Shown: positions 1 through 12,212 of the stretch, piece by piece
Position numbering within the stretch: the first letter of the stretch is position 1
Layout: each line of letters starts with the position of its first letter
Assembly: GCF_050948215.1 (NCBI RefSeq)
Contig: NC_135163.1
Coordinates: 1,736,001-1,800,000, forward strand
Length of the DNA stretch: 64,000 nt
DNA from: Halictus rubicundus
Lineage: Eukaryota; Arthropoda; Insecta; Hymenoptera; Halictidae
Direction: 5' to 3'
The notes under the pieces: model-generated
Told to the model about the DNA's origin: nothing
The model's database searches: none
What the model saw: the letters and a program-made list of their open reading frames with translations, nothing else
Translations under genes and position numbers: made by a program

Positions 1-1066
1 AATAGAACACTAAATTTTTCAATAAAATTCTCGGAAATTTGCGTAGACACTCGATCGAATGCGATTCCATACGCGTTTATATATTAACAACGTTTCCATT
101 AAAATAACCTGCTACGAGGATTTTTTCGCTCGATATATCCTCCACACGTTTATTTCCGAATTTACCGCAGAGATTTAATCGGCACCCTTTTGTAGTTTCA
201 TTTGATCGATATTCTATAGAGATTTATTTTCGCATGTTATCCCGAGGCAATCCTGTCGAGAATGTAATCGATACTCTATACTTTATTTTCGATCGACGTT
301 CCCACCGAAATAATTTGTTATTTATCCGTGCACGGGCAGTGTATTTGCAAACGCGTAAGATAGGCATGCGTGTCTCGTTCGTCGGCTTCAGAATCTCTTG
401 ACGAAGCCACGCGTAGGTGGAAAAATAAAGAAACGAATCGACACGGTGTATCTAAAAACTGTTGGCGCACTCAGCTTTTTGCGATAGCGTACATTAAAAA
501 CATGTGTATATCGATACGCTCTAGATATCGTGTCCAGAAATAATATACTGCTTCGGCCACATCGATGACGTATTATCTAAAAAGTAATAAACAAGTGAAA
601 GGAATGAAAACACTAGACAAATTTCGAGCGTTTACACGCGTATCTTTCGATGGCCTTTTTATCTTTCAACGCATAATAATTTGCTTTGAAATACTCAAAT
701 AACTTTTATGTCTGTAGACCTAAGTACAATGACGCGTTTCTATTACATAATTCCTAGATGGTATCAAATCTAGATTGTACGAACATGCTGTTTGTTTAAT
801 CTGTATTGTCACAGAAAGAACAAATGTGCCATGCGCGTGTATGTGTTTTGCGCTTTTTTGATCCCGAGATTTTCGTTCTTTTTGCCGTACCGTTTCGCGA
901 TACATCACTAAGCACCGTTGTTTATTCGCTATGAAAAATAGTAGAGAATCTATATTGCATCGCTGTGCTATTTTCTGCATTCACATCGTCGCTGTCAAAA
1001 AGGCAACCGTGCCAATACTTTTTTGATCCGCTGTGTACGTTAGTGGTAAACGTGCGCGCGCGCACT

Positions 1067-1070
<4 letters not shown>
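1..1070. other. AT-rich stretch without a recognised gene
   Basis: I see no reading frame with protein-like composition and no family resemblance here. It holds scattered short AT-rich runs only and is probably intronic or intergenic. Confidence 0.5.

Positions 1071-1127
<57 letters not shown>
1071..1127. repeat. (AG)n microsatellite
   Basis: An uninterrupted AG dinucleotide run of about 57 bp, preceded by a short CG-alternating run (about 1051-1063). Apparent Ser-Leu reading frames on the other strand are products of the repeat. Confidence 0.97.
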
Positions 1128-1135
<8 letters not shown>

Positions 1136-2187
1136 AACGAATCAGGGGTATATGCAATCGATAATATCCACGGACAAAAATACTCTTCGGCGGCTTATAG
1201 AGTTTCAGCGTACGTCGTGGCATGACCGGATGTTCCTAACTGCCTCGGGCGGAAAGGATTCTCGGCACTCTTATTCTCCGAAGAATTCGTTATGCGTCCA
1301 CGTGCGGACATTCCAATTCGATCGGTCCCAGGCGACAGCTCTTTATCCTTTTGAAAACTTCCGCCCAAGTCCGCCCACTCGAAACGGCCATTTGCGGTTT
1401 ATTCGGGAGCCTGCGAACTCCCCTAAATCTCTAACCCTTGTGCCAATAACCGAGAAACTTCTTTAATGGTTTTGTTAACCGATATATAAAAATTCATTTT
1501 TTTTTTTTACAGGGTGTACGAATACTTCCCGCACCCACTCTAGCTGTTCGACGATCCGGGGAGAGACTCCGAGTGTAAAAGATTAATCGTAGGAAGAATA
1601 TTGGTCTGGTTAGCTGCCAGAAAAGTTCGATGTTCGATGTACGATGGCTGGGGCGGCTCCGATTGATTAGAATCGACGAGAGGAGCACGAACCCCGAAGA
1701 AATGCGAATTTATGAACTATGCGCGAGCGTTGTGCCGGTATGCGCGGAATCTCTCTCGCTGCCCTCGCGATTTTCGCTAAGAGAAACAAACGGTTCGTTT
1801 TTTTTGTATTTTGTTTCGCGGCGCGGCGAGACGATACGAGGGAACAGAGAAACAGAGAAACGCTTAACCTCGATATCAAATGTTTGCCGCGTTGAGTCAG
1901 GTTCCGAATCCAAGGTCTCGTTTTCTTATTGTTAGTCCCTTTTTCCATTGGCCGATACCACAGTCGTCTCTGCGCAATTTACTACGTCTATAGCATTCAG
2001 TCTACGGACTATGAAACACTCGCCGAGGAGGAACGCTTTCACCGGAAAAGGTAATGTTGCGGCCCACGCGATTGTCAGAGAGGGAGGACAAACAGGAAAC
2101 GGGGCTACTTAAATTTAGCTAAGCCTATCTGCCCTTTTCAAGGTCGTTGCGGACCTCCGTTATTTCATTTAGACCCTCCGCTGTCTA

Positions 2188-3755
2188 CACTCCGGGACGA
2201 AAAGATAGCGCATCACATATTTTTTCTTGTTTGATACCATAAACTGAAGAAAATTAATATTTTAATATGTCAACATTTTTGGACATGTCAATATGTATAA
2301 TGTACTGAGTATTATCCACAACATGGATCCATTTACGTCAACAGAATTGTAGGAACGAAAACGTAAATATTGTGGTCCGCAAACGGGACAAAATGATAGC
2401 ACAAGCTGCAGATTTTCGATTCTTAGTGGATACATGCATTGTAAAACCTAATTGATAAAGTGTGTACGTCGTTTACTTCTACTTATTTGATAAAAAGAAC
2501 ATAGTACAGTGTTAGAAATGGGTCGTGGAGAAAGATTAAATGCATACAATATTGAAGTTAAGGGAAGAACAATATTCAGTTACAAAAATATCAAAAGTTG
2601 TAAATAGAAGCCGAAAAGTAATTATAAACTTATTAAAAAATCCTGAAAACCACGGAAAAAAGAAGGGTTCTGGGCGTCCACAAAGTTTAACTGCTCGTGA
2701 AAAACGTGCAATATTATGAACAGTATCAAATTCGAGCATGACTGCGTTACAAATAGCAGAAAGTGTTGGTGTAAACACTAACATAAAAAATGTACGTCGG
2801 GTTTTACAAAAATGCAAGCATTTAATGCGAAGGAAATTCCAGAAGAAGCCTTGGTTAAAGAAGGAGCGTAAGCGCTCTGCTTACAATTTGCCGAAAAGCT
2901 TATAAATGTGGGAACAAAGTGGGGAAGAATTATATTTACTGACGAAAAAAGATTCAATTTGGATGGACCAGACGGCATAGGTTATTATTATCACGATTTG
3001 AGAAAGGAACAGCAATTTTTAAACCGTCGTCAATGGGAGGCCGTAGCATAATTATTTGGGTCAGTATTGGACACCGGGATAAAACAGAAATCAAAATAAA
3101 AGAACGAATGAATATCGAACTGTATGTTGAAATGACAAATGAACAATTAAACACATATCCTGTAAGAATTGCTGGAAATAAATAGATATTACAACAAGAT
3201 AATGCCGCAGTCCACACGGCAAAAGTAGTAAAGAAATACTTTTCTTCGAAGAATATTTATGTTTTAGGTTGGCCGGCAAGATCCCCCAACCTCAACATTA
3301 TCGAAAATTGTTGGAGACATCTTGCCAGAGCCTTATACCAAAATGGCAGACAATTTCAAAATATTAACGATTTAAAACAATGTATTCTGGAGGAATAGGT
3401 GAATATTAGCCAAAAAAGTATTAAAAAATGTAAAAATCTTTGCCAAACAGAATGATCGAAGTCATTAGATCTAAAGGAGGTTCTACAAAATATTGAGGTT
3501 TGATTTCTATTAATTAATTGTGTTATATTTCAAGTTTTTCGTTAAGTGTGCTACCGTTTTGTCCCGTTTGCGGACCACGATATTTACGTTTTCGTTCCTA
3601 GAATTCTGATGACGTAAATATTGTGGATGATACTCAGTATATTATACATATGGACATGTCCAAAAATGTTGACATATTAAAATATTCATTTTCTTCAGTT
3701 TATGGTATTGAAACGAGAAAAAATATGTGGTGTGCTATCTTTTTGTCCCGAAGTG
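2188..3755 (+). mobile_element. Tc1-like DNA transposon (DD34E), inactive, long terminal inverted repeats
   Basis: The element starts CACTCCGGGAC and ends GTCCCGAAGTG, flanked on both sides by TA (2186-2187 and 3756-3757), the target duplication of the Tc1/mariner superfamily. The terminal inverted repeats are unusually long, about 215 bp (left about 2188-2402, right about 3545-3755), and share the block AATATTTACG...CCGCAAACGGGACAAAA near the inner end. Between them is a decayed transposase on the + strand. The length, about 1.57 kb, is typical of Tc1 elements. Several stops and at least one frameshift make it non-autonomous. Confidence 0.9.
2518..3398 (+). pseudogene. Tc1-like transposase pseudogene
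   Basis: The broken frames give, in order, an N-terminal helix-turn-helix region, a GSGRPQ AT-hook-like linker, a DGPDG block, and a C-terminal catalytic part with QQDNA and SPNLNIIE. The D and E of the last two motifs are 34 residues apart, the DD34E spacing of the Tc1 family. Lesions seen are a one-base shift after the first dozen codons, an in-frame TGA near 2717, a TAG just before the QQDNA motif (about 3184) and a TAG at 3396-3398. The protein cannot be made as it stands. Start chosen at the ATG at 2518 because the following residues resemble the usual N-terminus of such transposases. Confidence 0.8.
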
Positions 3756-3877
3756 TAGTTTCTGTTTCGAGGGGGACGCGGCTTTTGGGGAACCGAGTTA
3801 TTTCCGAGAAATGTTGCCCAAAAGTCACTAGATTATTCTATTAGGTTGCTGCGTGTGAAAATCTTCTTTTAATCATT

Positions 3878-4091
3878 TTAACACTAAACCTACCACGGTC
3901 AAAATGGCCGGTTCTCTATTTCACAATTATTGAAATTATGAAAACGTTTTCGTAGGAAATGACTGAATTGACTTCCTTATTTAAGCAGATATTATAATGG
4001 AAATCGATCACAGTTTAAATAAATTCAATCTTCTCCCTTCTATAGAACGTTTCACTTTTATATGTTTTGTGCTTGGTAGGTTTAGTGTTAA
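3878..4091. mobile_element. TTAA-flanked MITE (18-bp perfect inverted ends)
   Basis: The left end TTAACACTAAACCTACCA (3878-3895) is repeated exactly, inverted, at 4074-4091. The outer TTAA on each side is the target site of piggyBac-type elements. The element is 214 bp and non-coding, and contains GGTCAAAATGGCC just inside the left end. Assignment to piggyBac rests only on the TTAA ends. Confidence 0.75.
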
Positions 4092-4210
4092 TAAGTCGAA
4101 AATAATGCAGTGTCATTCTCAGTCTCGTTTAATGTCTTCACAGTTTTGTATATCGCCTACTCTTGTTTGTCATAAATGCATAAGATCTTATGTAAACAAA
4201 TCTGAATTTT

Positions 4211-4242
4211 AAACGGTCCAGCGATTTTTGCGCCACCCTGTA
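4211..4242. repeat. Possible single end of a mariner-like element
   Basis: The sequence GCGCCACCCTGTA resembles the inverted ends of mariner-like elements; the DD41D element at 12213-13683 ends GCCACCCTG next to TA. No matching opposite end is seen nearby, so this is at most a relic. Confidence 0.35.
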
Positions 4243-4670
4243 CATTAAATGTTTTCCGTATTCGGAAACGTCGGTAAAAATAGCAAAAATTACAATCGAC
4301 GTGACGACAACTAAACCGTACAGAAATACCGACAAACAGGATCATTTTTAGAAACGCTATTAACGAAAGGGCGATATTGAAAATTCGCTTGCGTGCGACT
4401 CGACAATAAAGGTGTGCTATAAAAAAAATTGGGAATAAAAATAAAGAATAAGTGGGTGTAAGAAAAAATTAGCGGAGTTTTGCTCCCATTTGGGCACAGT
4501 GGTATGCAGAAGGTTAATCGAGTGGCTGATAACTCGAATGACGTCTATTCGTCTATCGATACACGCATTCTTTGCAGTATGCGTGTATCGATCTCACATA
4601 AGCTTACCGTATTTACGAACCTCCTCTCGCGTTTGACGAAATCATTCGGTTTAAAATATATACACATACA

Positions 4671-4840
4671 CCTTCGTATGTCCTAAACCTAATAGTTAAC
4701 GAGATATTATCGAAATAATGTTCAATACGTGCCTGCTACTTAGAGGTGCTCGAACTCGTGTCCCTCGAGTATGCTGAGTACACGTGGAAAATTATTTCGA
4801 TAATATCTCGTTAACCATTAGGTGTAGGATATACGAAGGT
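4671..4840. repeat. Long inverted repeat (two 50-bp arms, 70-bp loop)
   Basis: The arm at 4671-4720 (starting ACCTTCGTAT, containing TTAACGAGATATTATCGAAA) is matched in reverse complement at 4791-4840 with only a few mismatches. The 70-bp loop has no coding potential. It could be the core of a small foldback/MITE element or a transcribed hairpin. No target duplication is obvious. Confidence 0.85.
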
Positions 4841-7321
4841 CAACGTACTTTTACACAGAATTTGATACTCTATCGATTCGCGATCCGAAAGATAGGTCTT
4901 TCCATTGAAAGAAATCAAGGTGACCTTGAATTCTCCGAAACGCCTTCACTCGTACATCAAATGCTCATGTCACAATATTCTATACCATGCAACTATTATT
5001 TATATCATTTGTTCATATTGTTACGAAATATTCTACACCCCGCATAATGCACTAGAGTCGCTTGTGGAGTAATTTCATAAAAATTACACTGTTCCAATGA
5101 TTATTGTCCAGAACAGTATACGGGCACAAGATTATGTTTGGTCACCGAAAAATCTGGGAGGAAATCGTTGTTGCTTGACCCAATACGTCATCGTGGTCGA
5201 GTGGACGGTTCCGAGGGCCGTCGGTAACAGTTCACGGAAACAATCTCGTTCGTTTAGCCAGCGATCCGGAAAAGTTCTAGTCTCGCGAGCGAAACAACGG
5301 CCTTGACAAAGGACGGCTTTGACGTATTCGGATTCGCGAGAGCATAGCTCCGACGATCCGTCTCGTATTTTAAGGCGTCGTATACCAGGCGATCCAGCGC
5401 GCGTTGCACAGTGGCCGGCGAATATGAAAAATTCGATAGAAATTATTTCAGAAGTTGAAACTGTCATTATTTGACACTTCTCCGGCTGATATTCGAAAAT
5501 TCAAACATTCGAGAAAAGTTGTATTCAAGGGTATTCAACGGCGAATCGAAGGAATCGGTCTCCATCTGAGAGAAACCATCCCCCGAGGATGGAAAGGGAG
5601 AGAGGGTCTTTCTGTGCGTCGAAAGGGACCACGGCTTCCCACGACGATCGGAGATTACGATCTATGCAAAAACGAGGAGAGCTAGATTAGATACGGTATC
5701 AGCATTGACGCACATAGTTATCTCGGAGACAGTTCTCATCTTGGACGGAGGTCGTCGCGAGGGCTCTCTCTTTCCGACTCGCCCTCGATCCGATCCGATT
5801 CGGAGTCGCGACATTGTTCCGCGATCATTATCGCTGACGCACGACCCGTCCATCAACTCCTCACGATCCCTCGGCGTGGAGCGCGATTCGGATAACAAAG
5901 GCTGTTATTTATTTTCGCGTGCGGTTTTATTTATTTTATCGTCTACCCGGGCTCGTTCAATGCTTTTTTCGCGATGTCCCGAGACGAGAAAGAAGCACCT
6001 CGACCTTCCCCCGGACAACACCTCTGACACGGTCGTCGGGTCGATGCTCGAAATAAGGATCTATAAACACGCTCTCGTTGCTCTAAAATTTACGCGATCG
6101 AATCCACCGAACGCTCCGTGCAATAGATGCATATTCTCTTGGAGGAAACAAAGGACAAATCAGGAATTGCTTCGTGATTCAAAAATTTTAACCTTCGATC
6201 AAACTAAGGTTGCAGACGAAGAGTTTGCAACTTTAGTGACCAGACTATTCTATTTTTTAAATAGAATTATATTAATAGCAATAACGAAGGTATTGGCACA
6301 GGGCACAGAATACGACGCGTCAATTGTTTTCTGAACCCTTTGCCGACGAAGATTTTCTCCGAGATTAAAAATATTGCTATTAGAGAATTTAAATACACAT
6401 GAAATGTGTACCGATCCTGTGATATTTAAACAGTTATGTTCATTGTTTGCGTCTTCAGCGAACAGACACACGAGTCTAATGTCACTAATACGTAGACATG
6501 CGTCCTCGAAAGGTTCGTCGCTGAAGTAAGCATAATAACTTATTGTATTAATAAGTGAAGGACGTGTAATAACGTTTGGGACGCAGGCGTGTCCATGAGA
6601 ATTTCCAAGTTGTTAGAAAACGATAGTGCTAAAAATTCTATTGTTACGTCTCGCGAGTGTCGACGAAAGATGTGATTTATTACTGAAAAGTTTGCTCGTT
6701 GGACTTGGCAAGTGTTCATCTCGTCGGACGTCCGAGTCTTTTGATTTTCAGTGGTAGCAGACTAATTTGATCAGCCAAGAAAATGAATCTTTGTTTCGTT
6801 CTCCTGTAAACCGCAAAATTTAATCGCCGCTAAACTTCTGAATGCAATTTTAAAGTTGAAAATCAGCTTGGTTCGACGAGTATGTTGCAATTGTTGGACT
6901 TTACTGATCATTTGCGAGTCGAACTGCGAACCTTCGTTGCCTCGTTAATCCACTGTATTTTGCAACACGACTTTGCAACCACTCTGCGTGTTTCCTGAAA
7001 ATTGTTAAATTAAGAGATTAGAGTGTCAACCGTCGAACAAAGATACTTTCGAGTTCGAGTCAACTATTGCGAAATGGTTGTGCGAATTCGGTACCGGGAA
7101 ATCTTCATAAAATTGTGACCGAGGTTTTACGAAGAGTGATAAATAGACTGCAAATCTTTAAGCTAAATAGAATCTGTCTGCATCATTTGCAACGAAAAGT
7201 AGCCGCGTAGAAGTTGAAAATAATATATTGGCATTTTGAAATTCGTTTAATCGTTTCAAATTGAACAGGTTCGTCAGTCATGTACGTCATATACGACTGA
7301 CACAATGTTTACTATAATCTA
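4841..7321. other. No recognised gene; isolated GACTGC-type MITE end at about 7146
   Basis: A longish + strand frame at 5705-6334 has no motif, crosses from GC-rich to AT-rich sequence and is probably fortuitous. At 7146-7170 there is a TAGACTGCAAATCTTTA sequence that resembles one end of the MITE family seen at 7765, 20555 and elsewhere, but I cannot find the partner end. Confidence 0.4.
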
Positions 7322-7561
7322 TTAACACGTTAAGTGCCAAATATCATTCCCAGAGATTCTTACAAAATCGGTGTGAAATTAATGAAAGCGAAACTAGAAA
7401 TTTTAAATGCATTATAGGGGATGCTGTTTTAACCCTTTTGAATTCTAAAGATCTTAATAAAATTCGGCTTACCTGGATATGTCACAATAAAAATGAATGT
7501 CTAAACCTAGTCAAAAATCACTGTCAGTCATATGCGACTGACATGGCAGTTAACGTGTTAA
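7322..7561. mobile_element. TTAA-flanked MITE with palindromic core
   Basis: The left end TTAACACGTTAAGTGCCA (7322-7339) is matched inverted at 7544-7561 with one mismatch, and both ends carry TTAA. Just inside the right end is the palindrome-like GTCAGTCATATGCGACTGAC (7523-7542). The element is 240 bp with no coding potential. A similar GTCATATACGACTGAC sits just outside the left end at about 7284. Confidence 0.7.
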
Positions 7562-7764
7562 GTAAACCAAATTTCATTAAGATCTAGAAGGTGTGAGAAT
7601 GTTACAAAAATTGTGACGACAAACTTTGTTTTTTCTATTCTTGAATTATTAAATAGGTTGTTTCTATCTTGTGTGACTTTTATGTGCACTGACGTGGAAA
7701 AAATTACAACATACATAGGGACGTGGAAAAAGATTACAACATACAAAAATTATTCTAATGACTA

Positions 7765-7961
7765 GCCTGCGGTTCTTTATGCAAAATAAAAATTGTCTGC
7801 ATCGATTACAAGAAATAGAAACTAAGTAGAATGTTATTTCTTCACTTGCTAGTTTTGATAGACGAGAAGTAGTATATTGACATTAAAAATTTTTTTAATT
7901 TTCGTACAATTTCAAATTTTATCTAGTCGATTTTGTTATAAATGCATAAAGATCCGCGGTC
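7765..7961. mobile_element. GACTGCGG-family MITE, copy within tandem repeat
   Basis: The left end GCCTGCGGTTCTTTATGCA and right end TGCATAAAGATCCGCGGTC are inverted, each flanked by TA. The length is 197 bp and it is non-coding. The interior includes CAAAATAAAAATTG, which is shared with other copies in the window. Confidence 0.7.
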
Positions 7962-8116
7962 TAGTAACGACACACTTTGTCTTTTCTATTCATGAGTTAT
8001 TAAATAAGTTGTTTCGATCTTGTGTGACTTTTATGTGCACTGACGTGGAAAAAAATTACAACATACATAGGGACGTGGAAAAAGATTACAACATACAAAA
8101 ATTATTCTAATGACTA

Positions 8117-8313
8117 GCCTGCGGTTCTTTATGCAAAATAAAAATTGTCTGCATCGATTACAAGAAATAGAAACTAAGTAGAATGTTATTTCTTCACTTG
8201 CTAGTTTTGATAGACGAGAAGTAGTATATTGACATTAAAAATTTTTTTAATTTTCGTACAATTTCAAATTTTATCTAGTCGATTTTGTTATAAATGCATA
8301 AAGATCCGCGGTC
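8117..8313. mobile_element. GACTGCGG-family MITE, duplicated copy
   Basis: Essentially the same 197 bp as at 7765-7961, carried along by the 351-bp tandem duplication rather than by a second insertion. Confidence 0.7.
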
Positions 8314-8419
8314 TAGTAACGACACACTTTGTCTTTTCTATTCATGAGTTATTAAATAAGTTGTTTCGATTTTGTGTGACTTGTATGTGCACTGGCGTAG
8401 CGCTCGACGCGATCACTAT

Positions 8420-9270
8420 CAAACCTGAAATATCTAGCCTCAACTGCGCTACATTTACACAACGTCCAAATAATTGGATTTGTACCAATCAGTATGAACC
8501 TTCGAGTAGGGGGGATAATCCATTCAGTTTTTCGGCCGGATTCCAAGACAGGGATAACGACTGGGAGGTTATTGGCTCCGAACAGTAGCAGATCTCACCC
8601 CCGGCGTTGTTATGGGGTCTCCCCGGATAAAAATACGCTGGAGCCGAGGAAAGACGACACGGTGTGTATAAAAAGTAGCTCGGGTTTTTCGACTCCCCAT
8701 GGAAACGGGCAGCTTTTTCACGGTGGATTGCGGCCGGTCGACACGGCACAGCACGCCGCGCGTCGCACCGCGCCGCGCCGCGCCGCGTCGCACAGCGCGT
8801 CGGCGAGCTTTTCTCAGCCTCGAGGGAGGTGTTGACCCTGGCTGGGTCGGCGTGTGCATTGAACATTGACTTTAACGAGCGAAAATAGGGAGCCAATCGA
8901 CGAGCAAATGCCCCCGAAAGCGGCGGACAAAGAGAGTCAGAAAAGGAGGCTGAACAGAGCATAGCAGAGCAGAGCCGAGATCCGAACAGAAAGAAAAGAA
9001 CGGGATGAGTCGAGATAAGCTTGGAAGGACGCACGCACATACAACACACAGAGCATAACACACAACGTTGCGAAGAGGAGACGGCTCGGCTCGTTACAGA
9101 TTTTGAACTCCAAATTAACTCTTTTTTGCAGGTTTTACTCACCCTCTTGCAACTCAAATTTGTCTACTTCGTTTTCTTAAGCTATCTCGACGAAAAGATA
9201 TCCGATGTAAAGTTATTGCGCCGAAAGAACAATTTTATCGCGCATGTAGTCGAGTCGGAAAGTAAGTTGA
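8420..9270. promoter_or_regulatory. CpG-dense island without a convincing coding exon
   Basis: The stretch is markedly GC- and CpG-rich, including a CCGCG-repetitive segment at about 8757-8800. Frames on both strands are open for 100-220 codons, but their composition follows base bias and shows no motif. It could be a promoter or 5' untranslated exon of a gene with large introns; no TATA box or initiator decides the strand. Confidence 0.3.
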
Positions 9271-9402
9271 GCTATGCAGGCAACCGAATATGATATATAT
9301 CTTTAATAATGATAACGTATGTTTGCGATCTGCAGAAGAGTGAACTTGGAATGCAAAACCTGTACAAGCTCGAAGCTCGAAGCTCGAAGCTCGACGCGCG
9401 AC

Positions 9403-9416
9403 GGTGGTTAACCACC
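9403..9416. repeat. Perfect 14-bp palindrome after a short heptamer repeat
   Basis: GGTGGTTAACCACC is a perfect palindrome, bordered by further CG-rich complementarity. It follows a short tandem run of CGAAGCT units at about 9370-9393. Confidence 0.8.
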
Positions 9417-9423
9417 GCGCGGA

Positions 9424-9425
<2 letters not shown>

Positions 9426-9456
<31 letters not shown>

Positions 9457-9468
9457 TTCTCTCTCTCT
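9426..9468. repeat. (CT)n microsatellite
   Basis: A CT dinucleotide run of about 43 bp with two TTT interruptions. Confidence 0.95.
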
Positions 9469-11529
9469 GTGCGGCAAAGCATACCACGACAAAATTAGCG
9501 TCCAACCGAAATAATTTACCACCGGATTCTCGCAGGAGTTGTATGGTTTTCGTCTGGTCCGTTTAGTGTTTGCGACGACCCTGAAATCCGCCGCCACGCT
9601 ACAACCTCGTGATCCATGGATCACCTATAGCCCCCGCCAGACGTCGATTCAACGATCGCGATCGCTAGACCGAGCATCTTTACGCCGAACGCAAATTTTC
9701 CACGATTAACTACGACGATTATTGTTGAAATAGATACAGGACGCAAACGTGTCAAAGTTAACGAACGTTGCTCTTCGATTTTTACGCCTTCACGTGTTTT
9801 AATTTTCGCCTATATGCTCGTTTTTGTTATGAATGGATAAGATCAGCAGTCTGGCGATCACGATCCATGAGGAAACGTATAAACCGGAGACGTGGGGTCT
9901 CGTAATAGCGAGATCAGTGTTATCGCGCGAGGCTTGCGATTGAAAAATTCATTGCCAATGCGGACTTTGTCGGTACACGATAAAGTGGAAAGAGTGGCGA
10001 GAGAGCCACTCCTAATTAACGCTGTCACGGTTCGATACACATTACGATATATCGTTCGTCTATTATTAGTAAACTGCGGATCTTTCTACGTTTGCAACAC
10101 TTTCGACGAACGTTTAGTAACAAATTTATTTTATCTGGAGAATAATAGAGGATCAAAATCTATACGAAGATCCGCCACCATAGATTTCGCCATTTCAGTT
10201 CTTGTCTCACCGAGTACAATGAATTCGGTCTTCTATTCATTTCACTGGCAGTTGGTTCGGTAGCCGGCGCGTTAATACGTCCAGCCGGAGATAAACTAAA
10301 CGAGAAAATGATGTCCAAATCACGAGCGCTATCGAGAGGGAACAAAAACACTCCATTTAGAGAGCAGTTCGAGATAAAGCTTTTCCTCCGACTCGGAGCA
10401 CCTCGTCGAATCTATTCGCGCTGAATCTACCGGCTACTAAAAATGTCTGCCACGCATTGCTAAGAAAGAAAAATACAAAAATCGAATTTATTCTAATTTT
10501 CTACCATTTTTATTACGGCAGTGAACATTTTCTTAACGCGTTCCTTGCCGCGTGAGTTTTATGTGTTTCTTGTGATTTTTTTATGAAGAAGAGTAAGATT
10601 TGTAATTGATCGTTTGATGGACGGTGGCTATGCCGAATTAGCATAACGCAGCGAGGATTTTCCATGTTTATTCGAGTTCCATGAAACGGCGGGGATCCGC
10701 ACAACACTGAAAGTCGGGAAGAAGCGCGAACGTCATCGGGAATGATTCATTCGACGCGTCTTGGATGAATTAAGCTGCCGGTATCCGGTTCGGGGAAGGA
10801 TCGGTGTTCGATCGTCGGCTTTCTTTCGGAAAGTTTGTCAGCACGGCGAGGTTTTCCCCGAGCCAAGGCCCGCGGCCGAGCAACATAGTCACGGAGTCGG
10901 CTCCCTCGAGCGTAATCCAATTTTCTATCGCAAATTACTTTTTCCCTCGGCCCGGGTATATCGGCCGGGTGACGCTACTCGACACAATCACGGAGGAAAA
11001 CAATTACCGGACAATCGTTAATTGTCTCCGAGGAAAACCTGGAAAATCGATGACGCTCCTAGCAGCGACAATACCGATCGATCGCCCGGGGGAAAGACAG
11101 CCCGGTCGGGAATAATCGGCCGAAGTTAAAAATTAAGCAAGCCGCGGAAATAGAAGCGCAACTAATTTCGCGGAGCTTGTTCATCGGCGAGCCATGCAAA
11201 ATTTTCATCGGACGACAACCTACGACTCCGGTCCCGTGTGATTCAGCCGCCCGAAAAAGATCAATTATTTTTGTGTGCAGCGAAACCGCGATCATTTCAA
11301 ATATGCGCGCTCTCGAAATATCGGGATTCTATTCGCGAAAGGGGATGGGGGAAACGGCAGAACCATATTTTTTGTAACTGGTGAATAGAGTAAAATTTAA
11401 ATATAACATGGAAAACATTTTTGATAAAAAATGGCTGTGGTTTGAATCCACTGGGATTAAAGCTTTTTCAAGCAACAAAAAAATCTCTACGCTATATACG
11501 TGTAAAATTTGAAAAAATCGTACAGTAAT
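9469..11529. other. No recognised gene
   Basis: Mixed-composition sequence. Open frames up to about 120 codons on both strands lack motifs. A GGATAAGATCAGCAGTCTGG at about 9834-9853 resembles one end of the GACTGCGG MITE family, without a partner. Confidence 0.4.
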
Positions 11530-11845
11530 GTAACCAGTTAGCTGTTTTCGACGAGTATACTCGTCATGAAGAAATGGCAACATTTTGTGCTATGACGAGC
11601 ATACTCGTTATGCGTAAAAAGTAGTTACAATTTGCTGCTTAAATTTTAGTGAAAACTAAAAGTATTCGTAAACTTCAATCATCAAGATGTATTGTAAACA
11701 TCAAGATATATTCCATATTACTTAATTCCACATTATAACAGCCACACATACTCTGTGTTTGTCGAGCATACTCGTCGTCGTTTAATTTTTGCGACGCACT
11801 TTAGGTACACATTTTTCAAAGAGGTCGCAACAGCGAACTGGTTAA
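11530..11845. mobile_element. TTAA-type MITE carrying the GACGAGTATACTCGTC palindrome
   Basis: The left end TAACCAGTTAGCTGTT (from 11531) and the inverted right end AACAGCGAACTGGTTAA (to 11845) match with few differences. The right end has an intact TTAA; the left has GTAA. Close to the ends are the perfect palindrome GACGAGTATACTCGTC (11550-11565) and two variants, at 11592-11611 and 11761-11780. The element is 316 bp and non-coding. Confidence 0.6.
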
Positions 11846-12212
11846 ATAATGATAAAGATAATTGTTATCTTAACCCTTAACGGCCCGGAAGTATTTAAAG
11901 TTTACTTCCGAACCAGGTCCAAGCTATTTTTCATACGAAGAGAAACCGTGGACTCAATATTTTGATATCAAGCATAGAAAGGCAAATATTTATATTATAA
12001 ATTAATTTGATTTTTGCCGCAATATACGCGACATTCAACCCAGCAAGTAAAACTGCCATGCCGCTTATATGGCAGCATTGGTCCGTTTACCTGTTAACCG
12101 AGCGGGACGTATAAATACGTCAAACGTAAACAATATCGGGTACGGGTAGGACATATGAATACATCCTTTTCTATTTGTTTGTAATTTTGTATTTTCCTTT
12201 GTGCTTTATATA

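Larger units (their letters stand above)
7612..8398. repeat. Tandem duplication, period about 351 bp, about 2.2 copies
   Basis: The block containing GTGTGACTTTTATGTGCACTGACGTGG recurs at about 7670, 8021 and 8373, a spacing of 351-352 bp. The second and third units are nearly identical; the first is more diverged. Each unit includes one copy of the GACTGCGG-type MITE and two near-copies of GACGTGGAAAAA(G)ATTACAAC. Repeated frames in this region are artefacts of the duplication. Confidence 0.9.

Noticed and set aside
5705..6334. 209-codon + strand open frame
   Set aside because: No motif, no splice context, and composition changes with the local base content from Arg/Ser-rich to Ile/Leu-rich; probably fortuitous in a GC-rich stretch.
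7877..8588. Two similar frames beginning with the same about 60 residues
   Set aside because: They are the two copies of the 351-bp tandem duplication and include MITE sequence; no protein evidence.
8489..9157. 222-codon minus strand frame in the CpG-rich region
   Set aside because: Overlapping frames are open on both strands because stop codons are rare in GC-rich DNA; the translation is Arg/Cys/Ser/Ala-biased with no domain.
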